Counted from the stretch's first letter, positions 42,197 through 51,700 are shown. The stretch is 64,000 bases of DNA from DATAUD01 sp036501665 (GCA_036501665.1 DASXZW010000103.1:8039-72038), one strand, 5' to 3'. Made by a program: numbers and translations. The notes: generated by a model from the sequence alone, not told the origin.

Positions 42197-43634
42197 GTTA
42201 TTGCTGATCGGATTATTGACGGGCGCGCTGAGTTTTTGCGCGCCGGCCCAAGTGCTGCGACTTGGCGCACCGGTTGTCGTGCAACAAGGGAATGTGACGG
42301 TGATCAACCAGGCGACCCGCCCTGCCTCGACTCCCGCCGAGCCGCCGGGGGATGTTGTGGAGTTTTTTGACGGCTCGATGCTGCATGGGCAGCTCGTGCG
42401 GATGGACACCGACCGCGGTCTTGCCTGGGAAAGCCCCAGCGCAAAAGGGCCGATCCATTTTCAGCCAAAGAACATTGATTTCATTCGCTTTGCGCGCGGA
42501 GATGTGGTGAATCTGTCGCCCAACTGTCACATAGAATTTGTGAACGGGGACGATTTGTTTGGGACTGTGACGTCGATGGACTCGGAGCGGCTAGGCGTGA
42601 GCACGTGGTTCGGAGGGGCGTTGACGATTCCGCGTTCGGCGATTCGCGGCGTTACGTTTCTGTCGAAAAATTATTCGATCCTGTATGAAGGGCCTTACGA
42701 CGCGAACGGGTGGATTTTTGGGATCGCCAACATGCCGCAAAGCTGGACCTACCACGACGGATGGTTCACGAGCCAGGGGACCGGGTGCCTTGGGAGGGAA
42801 TTAGGTTTGACGAATTCCTCGACGGTGGAATTTGACTTGTCATGGACGGGAATTCTGGAATTGGAGACGCAGATTTACACGGACGGTCTGGAAAGAATGG
42901 AGAACAACAACGGCTCCTACGTCCTGCAATTCACTCCCGGGCAGATCAACCTGCGGCAGGCGCGGGCGATGGGGGCTTTGCGGAATTACGGGGCCGCTCC
43001 GTTCACTGATACTGGCGGAAAAAACAGAATGCACGTTGCCATTCAGTGCAACGAAACGGAGGGGACGCTGGCGGTGCTTGTCAACGGCATCCTTTCAAAG
43101 ATTTGGAAAATCGACACTGATGTGCGCCCGACGGGTTCGGGAATTTTGTTCCAGCAGGTTGGGTTTTCCGGCGGCACTGTCAAACTAGGAAACCTGAGAA
43201 TCAGCCGTTGGAACGGGACGTTTGATCCCGACACCGCCACTTCGGTGACGAACACGGATTCAGTCCGGTTCGTCAATCATGACCATGCGGCGGGCAAGAT
43301 CATGGCGATCAGTGACGGCAAGGTGGCCCTTCAATTCAACGGGGCTGAATTGAAAATCCCCCTGGAACGCGTCACGCAGCTTAATTTCGCGGCGACCAAT
43401 ACTCTTGCGGAGACGCCGAGTCCGTGGGAAGTGCGGGCGCATTTTCCGGGCGGCGGAAGCATTTCGTTTCAATTGGAAAAATGGGATGACAAAACCATTT
43501 CCGGCAGGAGTTCCGTGTTTGGTTTGCTTGCGTTTGAGCCGCGCGCGATTCGCCAGATGGAATTCAACCTGGACCGGCCAAAGGACGATGTGGCGACTGC
43601 CGCGACGAAGGAGTTTAGTGATCTGGATGAATAA
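42186..43634 (+). CDS. Secreted protein A with beta repeats and a LamG-like middle domain
   Basis: A 482-aa protein with signal peptide LLLIGLLTGALSFCAPAQ. Two similar segments follow (VVEFFDGSMLHGQLVRMDTDRGLAWES and CHIEFVNGDDLFGTVTSMDSERLGVST). A central lectin-like domain has WTYHDGWFTSQGTG, STVEFDLSWTG and GTLAVLVNGILSKIWKI with GNLRISRWNG (about 190-360). Two more beta segments come near the C terminus (VRFVNHDHAAGKIMAISDGKVALQ, AHFPGGGSISFQLEKWDDKTISG). The segments share a small-barrel pattern, D/NG-x-x-L-x-G-x-L. The start overlaps the previous gene by 11 bases. The next gene encodes a paralogue. Function unknown. Confidence 0.75.
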   Translation: MNGKLLLIGLLTGALSFCAPAQVLRLGAPVVVQQGNVTVINQATRPASTPAEPPGDVVEFFDGSMLHGQLVRMDTDRGLAWESPSAKGPIHFQPKNIDFIRFARGDVVNLSPNCHIEFVNGDDLFGTVTSMDSERLGVSTWFGGALTIPRSAIRGVTFLSKNYSILYEGPYDANGWIFGIANMPQSWTYHDGWFTSQGTGCLGRELGLTNSSTVEFDLSWTGILELETQIYTDGLERMENNNGSYVLQFTPGQINLRQARAMGALRNYGAAPFTDTGGKNRMHVAIQCNETEGTLAVLVNGILSKIWKIDTDVRPTGSGILFQQVGFSGGTVKLGNLRISRWNGTFDPDTATSVTNTDSVRFVNHDHAAGKIMAISDGKVALQFNGAELKIPLERVTQLNFAATNTLAETPSPWEVRAHFPGGGSISFQLEKWDDKTISGRSSVFGLLAFEPRAIRQMEFNLDRPKDDVATAATKEFSDLDE

Positions 43635-45045
43635 CCTTCGCACAAAACTGGTGGTCTGCGCGTTGGCGCTTTTGAGCGTTTTCATATCGCCTGTTCGCGC
43701 GCACGCATCCACATCAACCAATAATCCTCTTGACTCGCTGTTTCTTCGCGATGGCGACATGCTTTACGGAAAGCTGCTCTCAATCGAGCCGGACCAATCC
43801 GTTCGATGGCAGCACCCGGATGCCTCGGAAGTAATCGAGTTCAAACCGGACGTCATCGCGAAGATTGAATTCGGGGCGATGAAGAGCGCCGCCGCCCAAT
43901 CCAATTCCTCGTGCCGCGTTTATTTTGGGAATGGCGACACGCTGGAGGGAAATTTGGTTTCATGCAGCCGCGACAGTCTTACACTTGACACTTGGTACGC
44001 GGGGCGATTGACAATTCAGCGGACTTCGCCGCAAGACCCGGTGCAGACCATCGCGTTCATGCCGCGCCAGCCCGCCATTTTTGAAGGCCCGACGGGACTG
44101 GAAGGGTGGACGCAAGGCAAGTCTGTCGCCGCCTTCGCGATGGATTCCGGCCAGTGGATTTACCGGCATGGCGCTTTTTATGCGAACAAGAACGCTTCCA
44201 TTGCGCGGGATCTGAAACTGCCGGACCGGTCGGAAATTCAATTTGACATGGCCTGGAAAGGGACGTTCAACCTGGCGGTCGCGCTTTACACCGATTCGCT
44301 TCAACCAATATTATTGACTGCAAAGGACCAGGGTCCGGCATTCGGGGCGTTTTACAGTCTGCGCATTTCGAGTCCTTATTTGATTGATCTGACGCCGATC
44401 AGCAAGGACGTGCCAAGCCGTTCGATGGGCGAACTTATCGTTCCCGCCCTGAGCAACAGGGACCGCGCGCACATCGACTTGCGCATCAGCAAGCCGGATC
44501 ATCGCGTTGTGCTGTTTTTGGATGGCGTCATGATAAAACAATGGACGGCCCCAGGGGGATTTACGCCGCAAGGGACCGGGCTGCGATTCGTTCAGAACGC
44601 GATGGGGTCGATAAAATTCAGCCATCTGCGCGTCGCGCCGTGGAATGGAGTCCTGGATGAGGGGCCCGAATCTTCGCCTGACCCTGCGCATGATTTGGTT
44701 TCGCTGGAATCGGGAGCGAAGACGAGCGGCATGATTCAAACGATTGACAATGGGCAGATTTCCATTCAAAGCGTTGGCGGCGGCGCGACGAAAGTTCCTC
44801 TTGTCAAGGTGAGCGCCATTGATTTTGCCAGCGTCGCGACTGAGGCGCCGAAGATCGCGCAAGGGAGCTTGCGGGCGACATTTGCGCGCGGGGGTTTCAT
44901 CACGATAAATCTGTTGAGTTGGCGTCCGGAGGGAATTCAGGTTTCCAGTCCCGTGTTTGGAAAGGCGACGTTTGACCCGGCTGCTTTTACGAGGCTGCAA
45001 TTTGTTGTGCCGGAAACTAAAGCGACGGATGAGCCTAAGAGTTAG
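43627..45045 (+). CDS. Secreted protein B, paralogue of the preceding gene product
   Basis: A 472-aa protein with signal peptide LVVCALALLSVFISPVRAHA. Its plan repeats that of the upstream gene: FLRDGDMLYGKLLSIEPDQSVRWQH, CRVYFGNGDTLEGNLVSCSRDSLTLDT, a middle lectin-like domain (IYRHGAFYANKNASIARDL, SEIQFDMAWKGTF, HRVVLFLDGVMIKQW, FSHLRVAPWNG) and C-terminal beta segments (VSLESGAKTSGMIQTIDNGQIS, ATFARGGFITINLLSWRPEGIQ). So it arose by tandem duplication. It overlaps gene A by 8 bases (ATGAATAA). It is the last gene of the four-gene cluster. Confidence 0.75.
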   Translation: MNNLRTKLVVCALALLSVFISPVRAHASTSTNNPLDSLFLRDGDMLYGKLLSIEPDQSVRWQHPDASEVIEFKPDVIAKIEFGAMKSAAAQSNSSCRVYFGNGDTLEGNLVSCSRDSLTLDTWYAGRLTIQRTSPQDPVQTIAFMPRQPAIFEGPTGLEGWTQGKSVAAFAMDSGQWIYRHGAFYANKNASIARDLKLPDRSEIQFDMAWKGTFNLAVALYTDSLQPILLTAKDQGPAFGAFYSLRISSPYLIDLTPISKDVPSRSMGELIVPALSNRDRAHIDLRISKPDHRVVLFLDGVMIKQWTAPGGFTPQGTGLRFVQNAMGSIKFSHLRVAPWNGVLDEGPESSPDPAHDLVSLESGAKTSGMIQTIDNGQISIQSVGGGATKVPLVKVSAIDFASVATEAPKIAQGSLRATFARGGFITINLLSWRPEGIQVSSPVFGKATFDPAAFTRLQFVVPETKATDEPKS

Positions 45046-45135
45046 CCAACTGGACGGATGAGACTTATGGGAGAGATGGGACCAATAGGATCTATGATGG
45101 TTTCTACATCACTTCTGACAGTTCTCTGATCCAGT

Positions 45136-45627
45136 TCAGGCGAGGAACAAGACGGCGAGCACAACTATGTTGACATAGACCGCGGCTAGAACGTCGTCGA
45201 TGGTGATGCCCCAACCGCCGGGGAGGGACTGGCTTTGACAGACGGGCCAGGGTTTTGCGATGTCGAACAAGCGAAAGAGCGCGAATACGCCGAGGCACGC
45301 CAGCCAGTGATTGAGGAAATATTCCGTTCCCGGAAAGGAGTGTTGCCGCAGCGCGGCGACGGTTAGCCAGCCCGCGAAACAGATTGGAATGGCGATTATT
45401 TCGTCTAGCACAACTGAGCCGGGGTCTGTTTTGCCGAGGATTTTTTCGCCTTCACCGCAAAGCCAGACGGAGGCGGCGATGCCGGCAACGTTGCCAAGTA
45501 TAAATATCGGCCACGATTTGAAAGCCACCAGCAGCGCGAACCACGCCAGGCCGACGACGGAACCGAAAGTTCCCGGCGCAATTGGAATGCGCCCAATGCC
45601 GAAGCCTTGGGCAATCCAAAGCTTCAT
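45136..45627 (-). CDS. pgpA: Phosphatidylglycerophosphatase A
   Basis: A 163-aa membrane protein of the PgpA/DUF64 family: MKLWIAQGFGIGRIPIAPGTFGSVVG, then the DPGSVVLDEIIAIPICF motif with acidic catalytic residues, FALFRLFDIAKPWPV and GWGITIDDVLAAVYVNI. It dephosphorylates phosphatidylglycerol phosphate to phosphatidylglycerol. Four-base overlap with pgsA upstream gives sequential steps in one operon. The frame continues upstream to 45960, but that part is out of phase with pgsA and not coding. Motif match is good. Confidence 0.93.
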   Translation of the reverse strand: MKLWIAQGFGIGRIPIAPGTFGSVVGLAWFALLVAFKSWPIFILGNVAGIAASVWLCGEGEKILGKTDPGSVVLDEIIAIPICFAGWLTVAALRQHSFPGTEYFLNHWLACLGVFALFRLFDIAKPWPVCQSQSLPGGWGITIDDVLAAVYVNIVVLAVLFLA

Positions 45628-46211
45628 AAGTCCACCAGATACAGCCCGCGGTTGCGCCAGAGATAGAGCAGGCCACTCGTAAACGTCAAAATAATGGCGA
45701 CCCAAATCGACAGCGTGGTAAACCAGATGACCCACGGGCCGCCAAAAAGACTGAATGTAAAAAGGTCGCCAAGCGGTCCCCATTGGGTGCAACTGTGCAG
45801 CACGAGGATCGAGATGATGGCAACGATTTGCGAGATCGTTTTGTGTTTGCCAAAACCTTCCGCCGCGAGCACGAGGTTCCTGGACGCGGCCAGAAGTCGC
45901 AAGCCGGTGATTGCGAGTTCGCGCGTCACGACGATAACGACCATCCAGGCCAAAATCCATCCACGTCCCACGAACGCGATAAAGGCGGAGCAGACGAGAA
46001 TTTTGTCCGCGAGCGGGTCCATGAGGATGCCGAAATTGGTGATGAGGTTGTCGCGGCGCGCGATTTTTCCGTCGAAATAATCGGTCAAACCGGCGGCGCT
46101 GAAAAGCAACAGGGCGATCGTCTCAAAATAAGGGCCGTTCGTAAAGATGACGACCAGGAAAGCGGCCGTCAGGACAAAACGAGAGACAGTTAATTTATTC
46201 GGAACGTTCAT
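45624..46211 (-). CDS. pgsA: CDP-diacylglycerol--glycerol-3-phosphate 3-phosphatidyltransferase
   Basis: A 195-aa multi-spanning protein. The CDP-alcohol phosphotransferase signature is intact: D47-G48, A51-R52, G61, D65, D69 within DYFDGKIARRDN and GILMDPLADK. Further helices are WILAWMVVIVVTRELAITGLRL and WFTTLSIWVAIILTFTSG. It makes phosphatidylglycerol phosphate from CDP-diacylglycerol and glycerol-3-phosphate; PgpA then removes the phosphate. The ATG is at 46211, 59 bases downstream of rimO's end on the same strand. Confidence 0.95.
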   Translation of the reverse strand: MNVPNKLTVSRFVLTAAFLVVIFTNGPYFETIALLLFSAAGLTDYFDGKIARRDNLITNFGILMDPLADKILVCSAFIAFVGRGWILAWMVVIVVTRELAITGLRLLAASRNLVLAAEGFGKHKTISQIVAIISILVLHSCTQWGPLGDLFTFSLFGGPWVIWFTTLSIWVAIILTFTSGLLYLWRNRGLYLVDL

Positions 46212-46270
46212 CCAACCCTATGAATCCCTCGATTTAATGCCGGATTCGATACTTGAAGCAACGCATTTTG

Positions 46271-47848
46271 TCACAGCGACTCCGCAATCAAGTCGTAATC
46301 GGTATGCCCAATGACCTTGACCCGCGCGAACTCCCCTGCCCTTTGCTTGCCGCGAAGATAGACCCGGCCATCAATGTCCGGGGCGTCGGCTTCGCCTCTT
46401 GCGACGGAATAGATTCCCTTTCCGCCAGTGGGGTGGCCGTCTGAAGCGCGGATGAGGCCGTGCTCCCACGAATGAACGCTTGCGCCTTCCAAATCCTGAT
46501 TGTTCGCGAGGCGCTCAATGAGGACATTCATTTCGGCGCCCACGCGCGATGCTGAAATTTCGCGGGCTATTTTCAATTGCGCCGCCATTGCGGTTTTTTG
46601 GCGCTGCTTTTTCTTGGCGTCAGGCACCTGACCAGCCATTTTTGAGGCACGTGTTCCGTCTTGCTGCGAATAGGTGAATACGCCCAAACGCTCGAACCGT
46701 GTCGCCTGGATAAATTCCAGCAGGCTTTCAAAGTATTCTTCCGTTTCACCGGGAAAGCCGACGATGAAAGTCGTCCGAAGAGCGATTCCAGGCACGCCAG
46801 CGCGGATTTTGGCGATCAGGTCGATAATATATTGGCGCGAGGTTTCGCGGCGCATCCGTTCGAGCATGCTTTCATGTATGTGCTGCAATGGCATATCGAC
46901 GTATCGCGCGACTTTCGGGCATTCCGCAATCGTTTGGATCAACTCATCCGTCCAATGCGCGGGATGCGTATAAAGGAGTCGAATCCAGAATTGGCCGGGC
47001 AAATCGTTTAATTCCCTTAACAGGGAGCAAAGCGTGGTGGCGCCGGCGGCGAGGGAATTTGAGGCGGCTGTAAATTTCTCAGGCGAAGAGATGGCGCGTG
47101 ACGCGCTGGGACGCAGGTCCAATCCGTAATACGTCGAGTCCTGCGAAATGAGATTCAGTTCCTTGACGCCGGACGCGATCAACTCCCGCGCCTCCCGCAC
47201 AACGTCCGATTGCGCGCGACTGCGATGCGAACCGCGCATTCTCGGAATTATGCAAAAACTGCAAGGGTGATTGCATCCTTCGGCGATTTTTACGTAGGCA
47301 AAGTGTTTTGGCGTCAGGCGGAATCGCGGGGTCGCAAAATCGGGGATGTAGGTGGGTCTATGATGGACGTTGACCAATTCCCCCGAGGCGCTTTCCTGCG
47401 GAAGAGCAGCGGCTTTTGGACGAACCTTGCGGGGAGCGCCTTTGCCGGAAGCTACTCGGTCGCGGCGGCGGGTCAGGGCTTGTTCGACGATTTCGGAGAC
47501 TTGCGCGACTTGGTCGATCCCCATGAAAGCATCGACTTCCGGCAGCAGCTTCGGAAGGTCTTCACGGAAACGTTGCGGGAGGCAACCGGAAACGATCAAC
47601 CCCTGTTTGGGGTTGGTTTTGCAGCGCACGACATCGGATTCCAGAATGGCGTCGATGCTTTCCTGCTGCGCGGCTTCAATGAAGGAACAGGTGTTGACGA
47701 TGACGACGTCCGCATTGGCCGCTTCGTTGGTGATTTCCATCCCGCCTTTGAGCAGCGAGCCGAGCATGATTTCCGCATCGACGAGATTTTTTGCGCAGCC
47801 GAGAGAAATCAAGCCGACGCGGACGGGCGCTTTATTGTGAATTGCCAT
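46271..47848 (-). CDS. rimO: Ribosomal protein S12 methylthiotransferase RimO
   Basis: A 525-aa radical-SAM methylthiotransferase. The N-terminal UPF0004 domain has VGLISLGCAKNLVDAEIMLG, VNTCSFIEAAQQES, GLIVSGCLPQRF. The radical SAM cluster is GCNHPCSFCIIPRMRG, and the C terminus is a TRAM domain (IERLANNQDLEGASVHSW through FARVKVIGHTDYDL). It is about 80 residues longer than E. coli RimO (441). The extra length includes a Lys/Pro/Ala linker near 130-155 and an insert after YYGLDL (about 255-285, PSASRAISSPEKFTAASNSL). Gene order is unrelated to S12. It modifies Asp of S12. Confidence 0.94.
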   Translation of the reverse strand: MAIHNKAPVRVGLISLGCAKNLVDAEIMLGSLLKGGMEITNEAANADVVIVNTCSFIEAAQQESIDAILESDVVRCKTNPKQGLIVSGCLPQRFREDLPKLLPEVDAFMGIDQVAQVSEIVEQALTRRRDRVASGKGAPRKVRPKAAALPQESASGELVNVHHRPTYIPDFATPRFRLTPKHFAYVKIAEGCNHPCSFCIIPRMRGSHRSRAQSDVVREARELIASGVKELNLISQDSTYYGLDLRPSASRAISSPEKFTAASNSLAAGATTLCSLLRELNDLPGQFWIRLLYTHPAHWTDELIQTIAECPKVARYVDMPLQHIHESMLERMRRETSRQYIIDLIAKIRAGVPGIALRTTFIVGFPGETEEYFESLLEFIQATRFERLGVFTYSQQDGTRASKMAGQVPDAKKKQRQKTAMAAQLKIAREISASRVGAEMNVLIERLANNQDLEGASVHSWEHGLIRASDGHPTGGKGIYSVARGEADAPDIDGRVYLRGKQRAGEFARVKVIGHTDYDLIAESL

Positions 47849-48035
47849 TCGGCGGACAGGTTAAGCTGCCGGGAGCAAAAGACAATTCTCGTTTAAAAAC
47901 GTCAACCCTAGGCAATGAAGAGTTCCGCAACAGCGGGTGGTCGTTTTCAAGACTGGCCGCAAGGCCTTCCGCCGTCGTTTCACTAATAATCGCCAGATAT
48001 GATGAAAATTTGGAACCTATTCCTGACGCTCAAGC

Positions 48036-50489
48036 TTATTGAGCCAGCAAACGAAAGAATTGTGACGATGGCGTGATTGGCATGTCATACGACTGACTAA
48101 ATCCTGTTCCATACGTCTGCAGCGTGGACCAGACAGGATTGCGCAAGCTTGGCGTCACCTGCAAAATTGCCTGAGTAGTGTCCCCGGTCGTCATATCAAT
48201 TCTAAAGTTTCCAGCAGTGCTGCTATTATGAATGACGAGTTGGGGAGTGCGGTCAAAGGCCGCGAAGAAGCCGTTGATCTGATTTGTGATACCTTGTCCA
48301 TAAGACCGGAAGGTGCCGCCAAAAAACGCGTAACTGCCGGTCAGTGTAATTGCGGTGGGACCAACATCCGGAGAGGGATTCCAGGCAAAGGGGGTTGCAT
48401 CTACAGATGACAGATCACCGAGGTTTTGCACGAAGCTTCCGCCAGCGGCAGCGAAAGAGCCGGCAAGATAAATGGCGGTCTCCGTCGCGGCCAGGCCGCT
48501 AACGCTGTCAAAGCTATTCAATGCCGCATCAACAGGCACCAGTGAGTTGTCGGCCAGACTGAACGCGGCGAAATGATTCAAAGTAATCGCACCCGTGGCA
48601 TTAAGATTAATTGAGGTAAACAGTCCGCCAATATAGAGCGTGTCCGCTGAGGCGGAAATTTCATTCACTGTCTGGTTCGGTGTCGGGGCCCAGGCAATGT
48701 TGACGCCAGTGACCGGCGAAACCGCAGTGAGGCGAGGAATCGCCACTGCGTTGACCGTACTAAAATCACCACCGACATACAAATTTGTGCCCGCCAACTG
48801 CAATGCGGTCACACCCGTGAAGCCGCCCCCCAAATTTGCGTTGAAATCCGGAATCAGATTTCCAGTAGTCCCATCCAGAGCCGCAAGGAATCGGCGCGGT
48901 TGACCCCCTACGGCTGTAAAATTGCCGCCCGCGTACACCGTATTGGATGAAACGGCCAATGCAGCGATTGATACGGATTCAAAGGTGTTTGTGCCGGGAA
49001 ACGTGAATGGAAGCGGATCTCCGCTCAATGGGTCCACGGCAGCCAGACCAGGACTAATACTCGGAGAGTCGTTCGTGGTATTGTAAGTAAGAAAATTTCC
49101 GCCGACATACACGCAGTTCGATCCCATCGCCAGACTTAACACTGGGGCGTCAAACATCGGAGCCCAAGGCAACGCGGCGCCGGTCGTCATCGAAAGGGCC
49201 GCGGCGCGGAGGCGGGCCACGCCGCCCAACGATTGAAAATCACCGGCAACCATGACGTTTCCGCCGGCAACCGCCAAAGCATTGGCGCCGAAAGACGCGC
49301 CGGGGCCGCCGTTGAAATCCGTGCCTAGAGGCGTCGGAATGGTGAGGCCTGAAGTGATGTCAATCCCCACAACGATGAAATGCGATGCAGCCAGTGCATT
49401 CGTAAATTGGCCGCCCACATAAAGTGAATTGCTTTGAAGCACTAATGAACGCACAAAGTTTGCCGTGCCCGCGCTTCCGAGCGCCAAGTCAAGAGGTTGG
49501 GCCGCCCCCGCACCAGTCAGCGCCAGAGAGGCGAAACCACGGCGGTTGGCAACAGAAATTGTCGTGAAATCCCCGCCCACAAAGGCGTTGCTGCTCGTAA
49601 CGACGATGGCCCGGACGATTCCGTTTGGATTCGGGTTCCATGAAGTCGCCACCCCCGTGTTGATGTCCAGAGCGGCGAGGTGGTTCTTGGACTTGGTGCC
49701 AATCGTCGAGAACTGGCCGCCAACATAAATGTTGTTGGAGGTCACGCACAAAGCGAGAACGGGCTGATCAACGGTCGAAGGAGTAAACGCAGTGGCCAAC
49801 GCCGTATTCGTAGAGATGACGGCCAGGTTCTGCAAATTTGAAGCGCCGACAGAATAAAAGCTGCCGCCCACATATATCAAATCGTTGACGGCCTGCATGG
49901 CATACACAGTGCCGGAGAGCATCGGATTCCAATCGACAACGGGGTTCGCGGCGGGAACTGCCGCAAGGCCGCCGATCAAACTCAAACCATTAATTCGCGA
50001 AAACGATCCGCCGATGTACAGTTGGCCCCCCTCCAAGGCAAGCGCGTTGACGGAGCTTCCGACCATCTCGGCGTTCCAGGTAGTATCGAGCGTTAAATCC
50101 CCGTTAAGATGGGCGATGTTAGTAATGGGCACGCCTCCAATGGCGGTGAATGTGCCGCCAACAAACCAGCCGCCTGAACCATCGGGTACCACGGCCTTAA
50201 ACGTGCCGCGAATCGGTGGCGGCGAAGCTTGCAATCCCCCGGTCGATTGATTGAATAATGCACCCGGCCCTGTGTGTGGGCCCACGTACGCGAAATCACC
50301 GCCGAGGTAAACAGCGCCGTTGGTGGCGAGGATTGCATTGACAGGCCCGGCAGGAAACCAGAATTTGGGATCCAATAACGCCGACGGCTGGGCATGCAGT
50401 TGGCAGGCAGACAGACAGCCGCAAATGAAAATAAAGAAATAGCGGGCTGCGGACAGCCGATTGGTTCGTGAAGTATTGTGAATGCGCAT
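48036..50489 (-). CDS. Large secreted beta-propeller/delta-60-repeat protein
   Basis: An 817-aa protein with signal peptide YFFIFICGCLSACQLHA. The chain is built of about 13 repeats around the core YVGGxF (VYLGGDFAYVG, WFVGGTFTAIGG, LYIGGSFSRING, IYVGGQFSTIG, AFVGGDFTTIS and so on), the delta-60 or YVGGTF type associated with outer-surface propellers. The C-terminal region (LVIHNSSTAGNFRIDMTTG, ILQVTPSLRNPVWSTLQTY, PSSQFFRLLAQ) is a sorting-like domain as in the S53 protease end. Function is unknown; the C-terminal similarity suggests a common export or anchoring signal. Confidence 0.75.
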   Translation of the reverse strand: MRIHNTSRTNRLSAARYFFIFICGCLSACQLHAQPSALLDPKFWFPAGPVNAILATNGAVYLGGDFAYVGPHTGPGALFNQSTGGLQASPPPIRGTFKAVVPDGSGGWFVGGTFTAIGGVPITNIAHLNGDLTLDTTWNAEMVGSSVNALALEGGQLYIGGSFSRINGLSLIGGLAAVPAANPVVDWNPMLSGTVYAMQAVNDLIYVGGSFYSVGASNLQNLAVISTNTALATAFTPSTVDQPVLALCVTSNNIYVGGQFSTIGTKSKNHLAALDINTGVATSWNPNPNGIVRAIVVTSSNAFVGGDFTTISVANRRGFASLALTGAGAAQPLDLALGSAGTANFVRSLVLQSNSLYVGGQFTNALAASHFIVVGIDITSGLTIPTPLGTDFNGGPGASFGANALAVAGGNVMVAGDFQSLGGVARLRAAALSMTTGAALPWAPMFDAPVLSLAMGSNCVYVGGNFLTYNTTNDSPSISPGLAAVDPLSGDPLPFTFPGTNTFESVSIAALAVSSNTVYAGGNFTAVGGQPRRFLAALDGTTGNLIPDFNANLGGGFTGVTALQLAGTNLYVGGDFSTVNAVAIPRLTAVSPVTGVNIAWAPTPNQTVNEISASADTLYIGGLFTSINLNATGAITLNHFAAFSLADNSLVPVDAALNSFDSVSGLAATETAIYLAGSFAAAGGSFVQNLGDLSSVDATPFAWNPSPDVGPTAITLTGSYAFFGGTFRSYGQGITNQINGFFAAFDRTPQLVIHNSSTAGNFRIDMTTGDTTQAILQVTPSLRNPVWSTLQTYGTGFSQSYDMPITPSSQFFRLLAQ

Positions 50490-50809
50490 AAAATGACTAA
50501 ATAGACAAGCTTGGCACGAGTTAGGTTTTCGTTGGCTGCCCTAAAACCCCATCATACCACTGCCACAATCCCCGCTGTCAAGGGAATGTTAATAGTATTC
50601 AGCCGTATGATCAAACAGCTTGAGATGCTTCCATCCTTTTCCATCGCGAACGGATTTTGATTTAATTGCGACCCAATGCGCCCCGAAAAAAATCCGTAAA
50701 AAAACGCTTGTGAAAAATTTCACGATGATGCAATTTCGTGCCCGTTTCGCTGTATGTCGGCCACGAGGCCAGACAGAAGCGGTGTTTTCGCAATCTGAGA
50801 CGATATTAA
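50490..50809. promoter_or_regulatory. Leader region of the ATP synthase operon
   Basis: About 320 bases without a gene. It holds an imperfect palindrome GTGAAAAATTTCAC (50710-50723; 6-base arms around AA) about 90 bases upstream of atpB. No atpI gene precedes atpB, which is usual in many operons. No convincing sigma-70 promoter can be pointed out; the AT-rich run at 50640-50725 is the best candidate area. The divergent secreted gene at 50489 also needs a promoter here. Confidence 0.4.
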
Positions 50810-51700
50810 ATGCGTTGGATTAAAATAATAGTTTTGTGGCTGGTATTGGCGGTGACGCCGCTTTCTTCGTTGCGCGCGGCCGAGACTGCTCCCGAAGGAT
50901 TGCCATCCAAGGCTCCGACGGTGTTTCATATCGGCGGGTTTCCCGTGACCAACTCAATGCTGGTTACCTGGATCGTTGCGGTGGTTGTCATCGCGTTCGC
51001 GCAAATCGCCATGCGAAACATGAAGGAAGTGCCGGACGGCGCACAAAATTTTTGGGAATTGTTGGTGGAAACTCTTCATAATTTTCTCGAGGACATTATT
51101 GGGGCCGATCTCGCAAAAAAAACTTTTTGGTTCTTTGCCACTATTTTCATTTTCATCCTGTTCACGAATTGGTTTGGTTTAATACCAGGGGTTGGAACAA
51201 TTCTGGTCCACACTGACGAAGGAATGCAGCCAATGCTGCGCGGCGGCAATGCGGATCTCAACATGACCTTTGCCATGTCGGCTATTTTCATGGTTTTATG
51301 GCTGATTTGGGCGCTTCAATTTAACGGCATTTGGGGGTTTGCCCTGCACATCTTCGGCCCCAAGGGAGAGAGCACTGGTTTCATCAAATATATGATGATC
51401 GTGATCTTTTTCCTGGTTGGTTTTTTGGAACTCATTTCCATCGCGTTCCGGCCAATATCCCTTAGTTTCCGGCTATACGGGAACATCTTTGCAGGAGAGA
51501 ACCTATTGGAAGCCATGTCGAAGGTTGTCCAACAACCAGCCTGGGCGAGAGCGGTCTTCAGCGCATTGCTTCCGGTGCCTTTTTACTTTCTGGAGTTGCT
51601 GGTTGGGCTCGTGCAGGCGTTTGTGTTCATGCTTTTGACAGTCGTATTTACGGCGCTGATTTGCACCCACGAAGAGGGGCACGAAAAAGCCCATCATTAA
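50810..51700 (+). CDS. atpB: F-type ATP synthase subunit a
   Basis: A 296-aa membrane subunit forming the proton half-channels. An N-terminal signal-like segment (IVLWLVLAVTPLSSLRA) precedes five hydrophobic segments. Helices carry DIIGADLAKKTFWFFATIFIFILFTNWFGLIPG, the conserved Arg in PISLSFRLYGNIFAGE and the late Gln in GLVQAFVFMLLTVVFTALI. The C terminus is His-rich. It works with AtpE to convert proton flow into rotation. First gene of the operon; next gene after 69 bases. Confidence 0.96.
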   Translation: MRWIKIIVLWLVLAVTPLSSLRAAETAPEGLPSKAPTVFHIGGFPVTNSMLVTWIVAVVVIAFAQIAMRNMKEVPDGAQNFWELLVETLHNFLEDIIGADLAKKTFWFFATIFIFILFTNWFGLIPGVGTILVHTDEGMQPMLRGGNADLNMTFAMSAIFMVLWLIWALQFNGIWGFALHIFGPKGESTGFIKYMMIVIFFLVGFLELISIAFRPISLSFRLYGNIFAGENLLEAMSKVVQQPAWARAVFSALLPVPFYFLELLVGLVQAFVFMLLTVVFTALICTHEEGHEKAHH

